Shown: piece after piece, positions 36,334-45,127 of the stretch
How the letters are laid out: every line of letters begins with the position of its first letter
Position numbering within the stretch: the stretch's first letter is position 1
Assembly: GCA_030680745.1 (NCBI GenBank)
Contig: JAUXUR010000059.1
Coordinates: 1 to 64,000, forward strand
Origin: Alphaproteobacteria bacterium
Lineage (GTDB): Bacteria > Pseudomonadota > Alphaproteobacteria > JAUXUR01
Length of the DNA stretch: 64,000 nt
Direction: 5' to 3'
Made by a program: the position numbers and the translations under genes
The notes under the pieces: generated by a model
Seen by the model: the letters and a program-made list of their open reading frames with translations, nothing else
Databases searched by the model: none
Told to the model about the DNA's origin: nothing

Positions 36334-36442
36334 TTAATAGGTTTTTCTATGTTAGGTATTTGAGAAAATTCTTTGTGGCATCATAGCGAAAGCAGATGCT
36401 TTTGGCCAGTGTTATGCTAAAAACTTTTCTTAATATATTAAT

Positions 36443-36525
36443 CCTTGATAAGACATCCGACATTGCTTTTGCGATTCATGATAATGGTAGTTGCTATAAT
36501 GCCTAATGAAATGAGCCGTATGGGC
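36443..36525 (-). pseudogene. Decayed 3' fragment of potI
   Basis: Read on the minus strand, this short stretch gives LISLGIIATTIIMNRKSN, matching the end of PotI (FISLGIAMAAIIMNRKRN, at 45128-45200). DNA similarity of roughly 70 percent by eye continues past the PotI stop codon (TAAGACATCCG versus TAAGACGCTCG on the plus strand). A one-base deletion shifts the frame after the NRK codons. It lies in the same orientation as potI and marks the left border of the PLD/deaminase/LRR segment. Confidence 0.7.
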
Positions 36526-36531
36526 ATTATT

Positions 36532-38334
36532 TTACTGCATTGCTTTTTTAATAAATTGTTTTGCCAGGGGGCCTTGTATTACAAGAGTCGCGTCAAAATT
36601 ATGATAGTCACTTTCTTCGCTTGCTGAAGAAGAAAGCCAATTAAAAGATCCTTCAGCGATCAAATTGTTATCGACAATAAGTGTTTTTTGATGAAAATCA
36701 TCATCTTCAAATATTTCAATTTTTCCAGATAAATCGGGATCGTTTTCAACTAAACGCCGTAATCTATCTGTCGCATTATTTGACCCAACAAATACTTTAA
36801 TTAAAACACCTTCTTTAATAATTGAAGCTGCATCTTTTAATCTTTTTTCAGCATTAGCAAAAGTAACGTGAGGAGAATAAATTTTGATTTCATGATTTGC
36901 TTTTTTATACATACATCGTAAAAAATCTTCATGCAATTTTAAAGATGTTAAAAAGTGTAATTGTGAAGAATGTGGTAATTCAAGTATAAATTGACGACAA
37001 GGTTTAAGACACCCGTCCGCATACTCGAATTCCTTGTGATAAGTTCTTGCCCATAATCGTCTAATATATTCATTGTTTTGAGAAATCTTAAAAGAAGAAT
37101 CATTCGATTCATTCCTAAAATCTAACCAATTGTGAGATCCAATAATAATACATTTACCATCAACATAAAGGTATTTCATATGCACTTGTTCTTGGGATAA
37201 ATTAGCTTTAATTTCATTAAAAAATTTTTTCACTGATGAAGGTATATATTTTCGGTAAGAAATACGTATTTCGACGCCTCTATTGTTGAGCTTTCGAAAT
37301 AAGTTAAAAATATCTTTATCAAGGAATGAAATAGATTCACTTGATATTGATATTTGCTCATGTGCAGATTTCATCATTTTTTTTAATAAAGCCTTATGTG
37401 CTTCAAATCCCTTAATATGTTTTATGGAACAATGGGATTTCGTTTGAACAGGCTCTACATGAGATATAATTTGTGGTGGTGCTAAGCTCATTTGCTTTGA
37501 TGTCTTTTTTTGATCAAGTTCTAACAAAGCTCTTTTTTCAATTTGATCTAATTCTTTTAAAAATTCTTCATCTTCAAAATCATCATCAATGAACGAGTCT
37601 AAAGTGACAATTGGTTCTGAACTAGCCAAAAGTGGCAATGTTGGATTTATAATCGGCATACCCAATAAAGTTTTATCTTGATCTTTTTCTTCTATTTTTT
37701 TAGGTGAAGTTAATTTAATTTTATCCGCCTGAACTGCACGTGTCTCTAAAGCATGTGGTGAAATTGACTTTATTGAAGATTTTTTTTCTTCTTTCTTTTT
37801 AAGCATTTGTTTGTATGGAGAAAGTCTTTGTTTTCGCGGTTTATCGCTTGCAGGATAAGGGTAAAATCCTTCTATATATTTAGGTATAGAGATAGGTTTA
37901 GCTTGGGCAAAATAATCGCTAATTTTTTTTTGTGTTGTTTTTTGACCTATTGGTGTTGTAAATGGGTTTGTTTGATGTTTAGGAAGAATCTCCGAGGCTT
38001 CGTCTTTTTCTATTTCGTCTGCCTGGGTTTCTGAAATTACAACCGAACTATTATTGGTTGATTCTGGATCAATTTTTCTTATCTTAGCAGGAGGTTTATC
38101 TGCAGAACATGGAATATCAGCTGAAATCTCATTTATTGTTCTTTTTTCAATACGTTTTACAGAAAAAGATTTTCCATCCTCACTAAAAATGATTCTGCAT
38201 TTATATTTATTGTAAGCACATTTTTGATTTCCTTCGTCGTCAAAAACACGAATAAGATCACCATCTTCAACGAGATGATATGACAATACTTCATTGCTAC
38301 AAAAAAAGATAAATAACATTAAGATAATGCGCAT
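36532..38334 (-). CDS. Secreted phospholipase D-like protein with PIP-box-like motif
   Basis: 600 residues. The signal peptide (MRIILMLFIFFCSNEVLS) is cut near residue 18. Residues 65-300 are charged, low-complexity and probably disordered. Two PLD catalytic motifs follow: H385-x-K387-x4-D392, then IIGSHNWLDF, and H548-x-K550-x4-D555, then AEGSFNWLSS. Both are complete, so the enzyme should be active on phosphodiesters, lipid or nucleic acid. The disordered part contains QKKISDYF (135-142), matching the eukaryotic PCNA-binding PIP box Q-x-x-I-x-x-Y-F, with K146 four residues later. It also has basic clusters AKIRK (83-87) and KPRKQR...KKKEEKK (165-185) like a bipartite NLS. Secretion to the host and nuclear action are inferences. 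The ribosome site is distant and weak. Confidence 0.85.
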   Translation of the reverse strand: MRIILMLFIFFCSNEVLSYHLVEDGDLIRVFDDEGNQKCAYNKYKCRIIFSEDGKSFSVKRIEKRTINEISADIPCSADKPPAKIRKIDPESTNNSSVVISETQADEIEKDEASEILPKHQTNPFTTPIGQKTTQKKISDYFAQAKPISIPKYIEGFYPYPASDKPRKQRLSPYKQMLKKKEEKKSSIKSISPHALETRAVQADKIKLTSPKKIEEKDQDKTLLGMPIINPTLPLLASSEPIVTLDSFIDDDFEDEEFLKELDQIEKRALLELDQKKTSKQMSLAPPQIISHVEPVQTKSHCSIKHIKGFEAHKALLKKMMKSAHEQISISSESISFLDKDIFNLFRKLNNRGVEIRISYRKYIPSSVKKFFNEIKANLSQEQVHMKYLYVDGKCIIIGSHNWLDFRNESNDSSFKISQNNEYIRRLWARTYHKEFEYADGCLKPCRQFILELPHSSQLHFLTSLKLHEDFLRCMYKKANHEIKIYSPHVTFANAEKRLKDAASIIKEGVLIKVFVGSNNATDRLRRLVENDPDLSGKIEIFEDDDFHQKTLIVDNNLIAEGSFNWLSSSASEESDYHNFDATLVIQGPLAKQFIKKAMQ

Positions 38335-38608
38335 TATAACGTGAACTCCATTAGTCGATTGTATTTGATTAAATTAATTTATGTTATTATATAGCAATAT
38401 TTTTTATGTATTGTAAATATTTTTAATTTAATACAGTGGTTAAAATTTGATTTTTTCTATTAAAAAAAGATTTTTGTAAAAAAAATCATAATAAATTTTA
38501 ATACAAACAGCAAACAAATTAATATAATTTTTAATTTATATTGAATTTTATTGAAAATTAAAGTAAAACATAATTTATTAATCGTTTTTTTTGTTTAAGG
38601 AAATATGA
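38335..38608. other. Divergent promoter region between the PLD and deaminase-like genes
   Basis: About 270 bp, extremely AT-rich with long A and T runs. It must hold both divergent promoters. No repeat or operator is evident. Confidence 0.5.
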
Positions 38609-41170
38609 ATGTTGTTATCGTTGTGTAATCTCGTTTTTAAGAAGAATGTTGTTTTATCGATTGTTATTGCTTCTTTTTTTGGATTGCAGGTAGAAGCTGC
38701 TCGATACCCTTGGACGCATAGAGGCGACAACATGTACCTCTCGAATCAAGCTGAATTGATCCTTGTCACTAAGCATCATGGCGAAAGGAAGATTGCTCTT
38801 TATCCTCCAGATGCTGAACAATATTACAATTATTTAGATCAATTACATTCAAATGATCAGATATTAAGAAAAGACTTTAATTCAAATCATCTTTTGTTAT
38901 CGTTAAGAATTTCGTATAAAGCGCCAGGCATATCAGGATTACAGGATAAGGTGTTTTCATTATGTATGCGTGAAGAGGATAATAGTTTCTTTTTTAAAGA
39001 TAATGCTGATTCTAGCCAATATTGTTTGGTTGATTTTTACAACCATGCCTCTCAAGAATGGACTGAAGAACCGGTTGAGGATCTTCAAGGTGGTGTAAAA
39101 GCAAAATTTGTGACCTGTGCTTCTTTGTGGCCAGATTGTGATAATAGATCTCATAGTGAAGCTGCAGCGATTGGATTTATGAATGGCAAAAAAAATCTTT
39201 TTGTGAAAGCTATTGAGCAACTTCCTGTCAATTCTAAAGTGAAATTACTGCAAATTGGTTTTCATTCTTACTTGGATTTTTGTAAAGATTGTGAAAATAT
39301 GATTAAATATTTTCAGAATGAATTTAAAACACATCTTGTAACTTATTTAAAAGAAAATTTGCCTGAAAATTATTTTCTTGCTTCGAAGAAAAAAGAAAAA
39401 TCCGATCAAATTCTTTTTTTATCAACGGGATTTAATGTTCGCCCATATAAATATAATGCATATTTTTTTGGTCCTGAAGATGCTGAACAAGAACACACTT
39501 TGTTTGGATATTTTTTTCAACATTATTATCCTTATGCAGGAAAAATTTCTTGTGCTCCCAGTAAACAAGGTGATTTTCGTCTTCTTACTTTTTTAAAAGA
39601 AGCTACGCCTTTGTTAAGTTCTTCTGAAATAGATCAAACAGTTTTTGGAAATGATCCTAATTTTAAAATACCTCTTGTTGAAACTGAACTTATAGAGGAT
39701 ATGGAAGATGATATTGTTACTGAAGCGCCTATTGAACAAATACAACTTCGAACACAACCTTTTTATGATGCAGCAAAATGGACGGGAAAAAATTTAAGCG
39801 ATCTTACGCAACGTGCAAATGAAGGTGATAAAGACGCCCAAGATCAAATTATTGAAGGGTTTTATTGGGGTTTTGTGCAGTACACTCAAGAAAAGGGTCG
39901 TTTTGGTCTTAAGGTTTCAACTTGGGACGATATTGAAAATAGAGCAATTTTAGATGATCGATATGCCTATGCTTTAATACATTCTTATGAACATGTCTTG
40001 CGTTGGCTTTTCCGTGGGATTGGCAGGAAACCTTTTGTTGAAACTTTTCCAAAACTTTTTAAAGCAATCCAAGAAGGTGCAGAACGAAATGATCCTAATG
40101 CACAATTTCTTTTTGGAATATTACATTTAGAATTACAAAATATTGTTGCAACAGGATCTGAAATACCTCCTGCTGAGTATCGTGCAGCTGCTTTGAAATG
40201 GGTTAAAAGTGCGGCGGATCAAGGTCACTTACGTGCTTTAATATCGTTAGGTTACATGGTTCAACATGGTAATCCAGAAGGCCGTAGTGAAGTTGAAGCT
40301 TTGCGTTGGTGCTTTGCATCACAAGAGACTAAAATTAGTCAAGATGCTTTAAAGACCAAATTGTTAATTGTTAAAGATAGTGCGTTAGAAAAGGCAAATC
40401 AAGATGCGCGAAAAAATAGATTATTAAGTGTTGAACAAATCGCATTACAAAAAGAAAATACGTTTAAAGAAAAACTGCAACAGGATATTGAAAAGTTAAT
40501 ATTTTTAGTGGATAGTCACAAATTTCAAAAAGAACTTCATAATCCTGATGGTGGTCAATTTGAAAATCAATTGGCTATTCCACAATTTGCGGAACTTTAT
40601 GAAAATCTTTTGGGTTTTGAAATTGAAGCGGGTGAATTCTTGACGATGCTTCAAAAAGCGAGGCCTGGATTTATGGTTAATGATATTATGATAAGAGAAA
40701 TACGAAGTAGGGAGACATTGATAAATATGCAAACTGAACCACATTATGCGTCTGTCAGTAAGTTTCAAGGAGCAGAATATCTTAATTTGGGTGAAGAAAA
40801 TGTCAAAATGGCAAAACAATTGCTTTCATATAGTGCTGAAATTGATGAAAAATTCGTAATAGCAGAAAAAGCACTTAAGAAGATTAAGAAATATTATAAA
40901 ATAGCGTTGGATGCCTCTTTATCTAAACTTGCAAGAGCAAGACTTGTTGCGCTTAAGTTTCAAGATGAGGCGTCCGTTCTAAAGTTTAAGAAAAAGGAAG
41001 AGCGTCTTAAAGAAGACGAGCTTATATTCCGTCCTTTACTGAATGCAGCGAAGAATGAACGCATGATTTTAGTTGAGGTTAAAAACAATATAAAGAATTT
41101 AATTGCTGGTAACGTAAGTAACCGCAATGCTGATTTTTTTGAGGCATATCCTTTTTTCTTAAAACCATAA
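38609..41170 (+). CDS. Secreted protein with deaminase-like zinc motifs and Sel1-like repeats
   Basis: 853 residues. The N-terminus is a signal peptide (VVLSIVIASFFGLQVEA, cut near residue 31). The first domain (about 32-330) contains H182-S-E184 followed 40 residues later by C225-K-D-C228. This His-x-Glu ... Cys-x2-Cys order and spacing is the zinc and proton-shuttle signature of the cytidine-deaminase fold. The helix after HSE (AAAIGFM) and strand before Cys (VKLLQIGFHS) fit that fold. The closest family I can name is the OTT_1508-like/BURPS-type effector deaminases, by motif only; the proline before the first Cys is absent. Sel1-like helices follow at about 395-590 (GAERNDPNAQFLFGILHLE, KSAADQGHLRALISLGYM). 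The last 250 residues are helical and lysine-rich. AAGG precedes the ATG. Confidence 0.72.
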   Translation: MLLSLCNLVFKKNVVLSIVIASFFGLQVEAARYPWTHRGDNMYLSNQAELILVTKHHGERKIALYPPDAEQYYNYLDQLHSNDQILRKDFNSNHLLLSLRISYKAPGISGLQDKVFSLCMREEDNSFFFKDNADSSQYCLVDFYNHASQEWTEEPVEDLQGGVKAKFVTCASLWPDCDNRSHSEAAAIGFMNGKKNLFVKAIEQLPVNSKVKLLQIGFHSYLDFCKDCENMIKYFQNEFKTHLVTYLKENLPENYFLASKKKEKSDQILFLSTGFNVRPYKYNAYFFGPEDAEQEHTLFGYFFQHYYPYAGKISCAPSKQGDFRLLTFLKEATPLLSSSEIDQTVFGNDPNFKIPLVETELIEDMEDDIVTEAPIEQIQLRTQPFYDAAKWTGKNLSDLTQRANEGDKDAQDQIIEGFYWGFVQYTQEKGRFGLKVSTWDDIENRAILDDRYAYALIHSYEHVLRWLFRGIGRKPFVETFPKLFKAIQEGAERNDPNAQFLFGILHLELQNIVATGSEIPPAEYRAAALKWVKSAADQGHLRALISLGYMVQHGNPEGRSEVEALRWCFASQETKISQDALKTKLLIVKDSALEKANQDARKNRLLSVEQIALQKENTFKEKLQQDIEKLIFLVDSHKFQKELHNPDGGQFENQLAIPQFAELYENLLGFEIEAGEFLTMLQKARPGFMVNDIMIREIRSRETLINMQTEPHYASVSKFQGAEYLNLGEENVKMAKQLLSYSAEIDEKFVIAEKALKKIKKYYKIALDASLSKLARARLVALKFQDEASVLKFKKKEERLKEDELIFRPLLNAAKNERMILVEVKNNIKNLIAGNVSNRNADFFEAYPFFLKP

Positions 41171-41227
41171 TTCTTATGTATTTTTTGTTTATGTTTTAAG
41201 ATAATTAGAGTCGATATGTTTATAAAC

Positions 41228-41263
41228 TAGAAACCAGGATCAATTGATGAGCCTGGTTTCTGT
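41228..41263. terminator. Bidirectional terminator between convergent genes
   Basis: AGAAACCAGG and CCTGGTTTCT form a 10-bp stem around a loop, with a T-run on the plus side. It separates the deaminase-like gene from LRR gene 1. Confidence 0.75.
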
Positions 41264-41319
41264 TTAAAAGGGTTCATTCTGAATCGATAAAATGCACTCT
41301 TCTTACGGAAGGTTAGTAA

Positions 41320-43074
41320 CTATTCCACATTTATAATGCCTAACAGTTCTAATGCTTTTTGAGCGCCTTCTTCTTTTAAAGTGGATTGGTTGTCATCAAT
41401 AAATGGATCTTCGGTAAAATAAGGTTCCCAATAATTGATATTTGAATCATCCATTGCATCGTTTTCTTTTAGAAATTGAGCAAGTTCTTCGATTGTAAAA
41501 AAACTATTTTCTGCTATAGCCTTTTTTGTATTTTCAATAATGCATTCAATAAGATAATGAGGTGTAAACTTCATTAAAAAAGAATCAAGTACTGACCAAG
41601 GGTTTCCTTCAAAAGGATCGTTTGTAGGGATAGGTATACGTATTTGAGTTGGGATGTTTTGGCAATAAAGTCCAAGATCATCATTCAAAGACGTTTTGTA
41701 ATAAGATCTAATTGGAATTTGATATTTTTCGTCAACATTTAATAATGTTGAATCAAAACATAATTCTTTTTTATATACTATAAATTGAAGCAATCTATCT
41801 TTTACATCTTCTATAAGATGTAAGTCACTTTTTTGTAATTCTGATAAAGTTGGTTGTATAATCTCTATAGAATTTAAAGGATTAATAACAGCTTGTACTA
41901 GGTGTTGCATGAATAAGAAAATAAGTCCTTTATCTTCTTTAACATTAAGTTTTGTAAGGATATAAGCTAATATATTTTTTAATAGCAGTTTGTTTTCATC
42001 TAGTATGAAACTTGCTGTTTCTCCTTTGGAAAGAGGCATATTCCAAATTGTTTTAAGAAATCCTTTTGCAAGAGGAAAAACAACTTGTTGAAAACATTTT
42101 TTATTTGTAATGGGATCAATATCATCAATCCAGAACCCAGTTATGTCATAAAAATCTAAATACAAAGGTCTGTCGTCACTTTCAAGATTAAGACTTGTGG
42201 ATAATTTATTAAATAGAGAGATCATTTCATTGCCGTCTAAATCAGCTTCAGGTAAATCTTTTGGACGTATTTCTGAAAGATTATCTAAATCGATATGTGG
42301 GTATTTCTTTTCATTTTTTTTATAAACAGCTGATTTTAAAGATTTATTATTAAAATTTGCCGAAAAATATTTTTTTTCTTTTTGTTTTCTTTTTAAAAAT
42401 TGTAAATCATCTAAACCAATATTTTCTCCTTCACCCATTTTTTGAAATGTATCATTTGATAGAACAATATCACCCCCTGATGAAAGCCAATTTTTAAACT
42501 CCTTAGGAATACTTCGTATGAAATTATCCGAAAAAATAAGTTTTTTTATACTTTTATTTTGAACAAGCCATGATGGGATGGCACTGATCCTATTTTTAGA
42601 TAAGTCAAGTAAGCTTAATGTAGTAAAATTTTTTAAACTTTCAGGTACATCAGTAAATAAATTATTAGAAAGATTGAGTTCTTCGATGTTGTTAAGTTGA
42701 GAAAGGTCATCGGGCAAAGAAACAATTTTATTGTTTGAAATATTCAATATTCTTAATTCCTTCATAGAGGATACAAAATCAGGAACATTTTCTAAGTCAA
42801 ATCCTGATAAATCAATTAACGTTAGCCAAGTAAATATAGCTAACTGATCAAAGCGGGACCTAAGATAGTCTTTTGAGTCTTCATTGGAATGATTATAAGA
42901 AAGCTGATTATGATGTGCCAGCCTTGATAAAAGATCATCATGAGCCATGCTGTTTATGTCTTTTATGTCTTTTAAGAATTCTTTGGTAATTTTTTCTTTT
43001 TCTCCTCTAGATATTGCGTTTAGATTTAGTGCAAAAACCAACATAAAAATCGTTATACATATACGTTGAATCAT
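41320..43074 (-). CDS. Secreted leucine-rich-repeat protein 1
   Basis: 584 residues. A signal peptide (ICITIFMLVFALNLNA) is cut near residue 20. A helical cap (25-80) precedes about five leucine-rich repeats (82-195) with consensus LxxLxLSxNxLxxLPxxL, as in IEELNLSNNLFTDVPESL. Residues 210-584 form a conserved domain shared only with the neighbouring paralogue in this window. Landmarks are DLPEADLDGNEMISLFNKL, LYLDFYDITGFW, TNDPFEGNPWSVLD and the acidic ending EPYFTEDPFIDDNQSTLKEE. That domain is not recognised. Secreted LRR proteins of this type are often host-directed. AGAGGAAG precedes the ATG. Confidence 0.86.
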   Translation of the reverse strand: MIQRICITIFMLVFALNLNAISRGEKEKITKEFLKDIKDINSMAHDDLLSRLAHHNQLSYNHSNEDSKDYLRSRFDQLAIFTWLTLIDLSGFDLENVPDFVSSMKELRILNISNNKIVSLPDDLSQLNNIEELNLSNNLFTDVPESLKNFTTLSLLDLSKNRISAIPSWLVQNKSIKKLIFSDNFIRSIPKEFKNWLSSGGDIVLSNDTFQKMGEGENIGLDDLQFLKRKQKEKKYFSANFNNKSLKSAVYKKNEKKYPHIDLDNLSEIRPKDLPEADLDGNEMISLFNKLSTSLNLESDDRPLYLDFYDITGFWIDDIDPITNKKCFQQVVFPLAKGFLKTIWNMPLSKGETASFILDENKLLLKNILAYILTKLNVKEDKGLIFLFMQHLVQAVINPLNSIEIIQPTLSELQKSDLHLIEDVKDRLLQFIVYKKELCFDSTLLNVDEKYQIPIRSYYKTSLNDDLGLYCQNIPTQIRIPIPTNDPFEGNPWSVLDSFLMKFTPHYLIECIIENTKKAIAENSFFTIEELAQFLKENDAMDDSNINYWEPYFTEDPFIDDNQSTLKEEGAQKALELLGIINVE

Positions 43075-43253
43075 AATCTTCCTCTATTGTTGTTAGTTGT
43101 ATTAGAACGTATTTATTTTTTACAAAAATTTTTTTGTTATATGAAGAATTTATAAAAGAAAATTCTTAAATAGATCAAAAAAATTTTTGTATATAGATTA
43201 AAAAGAGTGTGTTAACAAGATATTAAATGAACTCTTTTTAAATATGTTGCTAA

Positions 43254-44996
43254 TTACTCCTCATTAATAATACTAAAAAGTTCTAATACTTTTTGAGCAC
43301 CTTTTTCTTTTAATGTGGATTGGTTGTCATCAATAAATGGATCTTCGGTAAAATAAGCTTCCCAGTAATTTGGATTTGATCCATCTATTTCATCGTTTTC
43401 TTTTAAAAATTGAGCTATTTCTTTAGTTGTAAAAAGACTATTTTCTTCTTTATTCTTTTTTGTGTTTTCAATAATTGAGACGATAAGATAATTAGGTGTA
43501 AATCTCATTAAAAAGCAATCAAAGATAGTCCAGGGATTTCCTTCAAAAGGATCATTTGCGGGTATAGATAAACGTATGTGAGGCATTATATCTTGGTAAG
43601 AAAGGCCAAGATCTTTATTTAACGATAGTTTATAATAGCATTTAATTGGAATCTGATGGTTTTTGTCAATATTTGATAACGCTAAATCAAGGCATGACTC
43701 TTTCTTATAAACTATAAATTGATACAATCTATCTTTTATATCTTCAATTAGATACAAATCTCTTTTTTGTAACTCAAGTAAAGTTGGATGTATAATTTCT
43801 AACAAGTTAAATGGATTGATAACTGATTCTATCATCTGATACATAAAGGAAAAAACAAGGTCTTTATTCTCTTTAAGATTAAGTTTTGTAATGATATACG
43901 TAAATATTTTTTTAAATAAAAGTTTGTTTTCCTCTATAATAAAACTAGATATTTTTGTTTTAGAAAAAGGCATATCCCAAACTGATTTTAAAAATTCAAT
44001 TACAAAAGGAAAAGCAATTTCTTGAAAACGTTTTTTATTTGTAATTGGATCAGAATCATTAGGCCAGAATCCAGTCAATTCATAAAAATCTAAATAAAAA
44101 GGTTTGTTGTCATTTTGAAGATTAAGCTTTTCAAGCAGTTTATTAAATAGAGAGATCATTTCATTGCCCTCTAAACTAGTTTCAGGTAAATCTTTTGTAC
44201 GTATTTCTGAAAGATTATCTAGATTGATATGTGGATTTTGTTTTTCAATTTTTTGGTAAATAGCAGATTTTAAAGATTTATTGTTAAAATTTGCTGGAGA
44301 ATATTTTTTTTCTTTTTGCTTTTTTTGTAAAAATTCTAAATCATCTAATCCTAAGTTTATACCTTCACTTGTTTTTTGAAGTGCAACACCTGAAACGTCA
44401 ATATAACCACCTAATAAAATCCAATTTCTAAATTCGTAGGGAATATTTCGTATGAAATTATCCTTTAAACCAAGCTGTTTTATTTGTGTTTCTTGGATAA
44501 GCCATAAAGGAATTATACTAATCTTATTGTTAGATAAGGAAAGTGAGTGTAAATGTTTTAAATGTTTTAAATTTTTTGGCACTTCTGTAAATAAATTATT
44601 AAAAAGATTGAGTTCTCTGAGGCTATCAAGACGTCCAATATAATCAGGTAGATTCTGAATGTTGTTATTAGAAAGCTTCAATACTTTTAATTCGGTCATT
44701 GAGGATAAATTAGGAAAAGAGTCTAATTCAAATCCTGATAAATCAAGTTCTTTTAACCAAGTAAGTGTGACTAATTGATCAAGATGAGATTTAATAAATT
44801 CTTTATCCTCCTTAGAATAACTACTTAATGGCAGCTGTTCGAAAAAAGATATATGCGATGATAAATTTCGACGAACACTTTCGCTTGCGTCTTTTAAAAA
44901 CTCTTTAGTGATTCTTTCTTTTTCTTCACGAGATAGGGCACTTACATCAAGTGTAAAAACGAGCATAAAAAGCGTTAAACATATACGTTGAATCAT
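43254..44996 (-). CDS. Secreted leucine-rich-repeat protein 2
   Basis: 580 residues, a paralogue of the gene immediately downstream. The signal peptide starts MIQRICLTLFMLVFTLDVSA. The leucine-rich repeats (about 85-195, for example LRELNLFNNLFTEVPKNL) differ most between the two copies, mainly at surface positions. The C-terminal domain is well conserved (SLFNKLLEKLNLQNDNKPFYL region, FYELTGFW, NDPFEGNPWTIFDCFL, TEDPFIDDNQSTLKEKGAQK). This pattern suggests a constant effector domain with diverging recognition repeats. The intergenic distance to LRR 1 is 179 bp and each has its own GAGG site, so each may have its own promoter. Confidence 0.86.
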   Translation of the reverse strand: MIQRICLTLFMLVFTLDVSALSREEKERITKEFLKDASESVRRNLSSHISFFEQLPLSSYSKEDKEFIKSHLDQLVTLTWLKELDLSGFELDSFPNLSSMTELKVLKLSNNNIQNLPDYIGRLDSLRELNLFNNLFTEVPKNLKHLKHLHSLSLSNNKISIIPLWLIQETQIKQLGLKDNFIRNIPYEFRNWILLGGYIDVSGVALQKTSEGINLGLDDLEFLQKKQKEKKYSPANFNNKSLKSAIYQKIEKQNPHINLDNLSEIRTKDLPETSLEGNEMISLFNKLLEKLNLQNDNKPFYLDFYELTGFWPNDSDPITNKKRFQEIAFPFVIEFLKSVWDMPFSKTKISSFIIEENKLLFKKIFTYIITKLNLKENKDLVFSFMYQMIESVINPFNLLEIIHPTLLELQKRDLYLIEDIKDRLYQFIVYKKESCLDLALSNIDKNHQIPIKCYYKLSLNKDLGLSYQDIMPHIRLSIPANDPFEGNPWTIFDCFLMRFTPNYLIVSIIENTKKNKEENSLFTTKEIAQFLKENDEIDGSNPNYWEAYFTEDPFIDDNQSTLKEKGAQKVLELFSIINEE

Positions 44997-45127
44997 TATT
45001 TCCCTCGATTATTGGTTGTTAAATTAGAACCTATTGATTTTCTATAAAAATTTTATTGTTCTAACGTGATGATTTATAGAACGAAATTCATAAACGAAGC
45101 AAGAGGAAAAATTTAATGTTTTAAACC

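Noticed and set aside
41320-44996. LRR proteins as IpaH/SspH-type (NEL) ubiquitin ligases because of a conserved C-x-D
   Set aside because: The Cys lies only about 145 residues from the end and the surrounding NEL landmarks are missing, so the C-x-D match alone is not enough.
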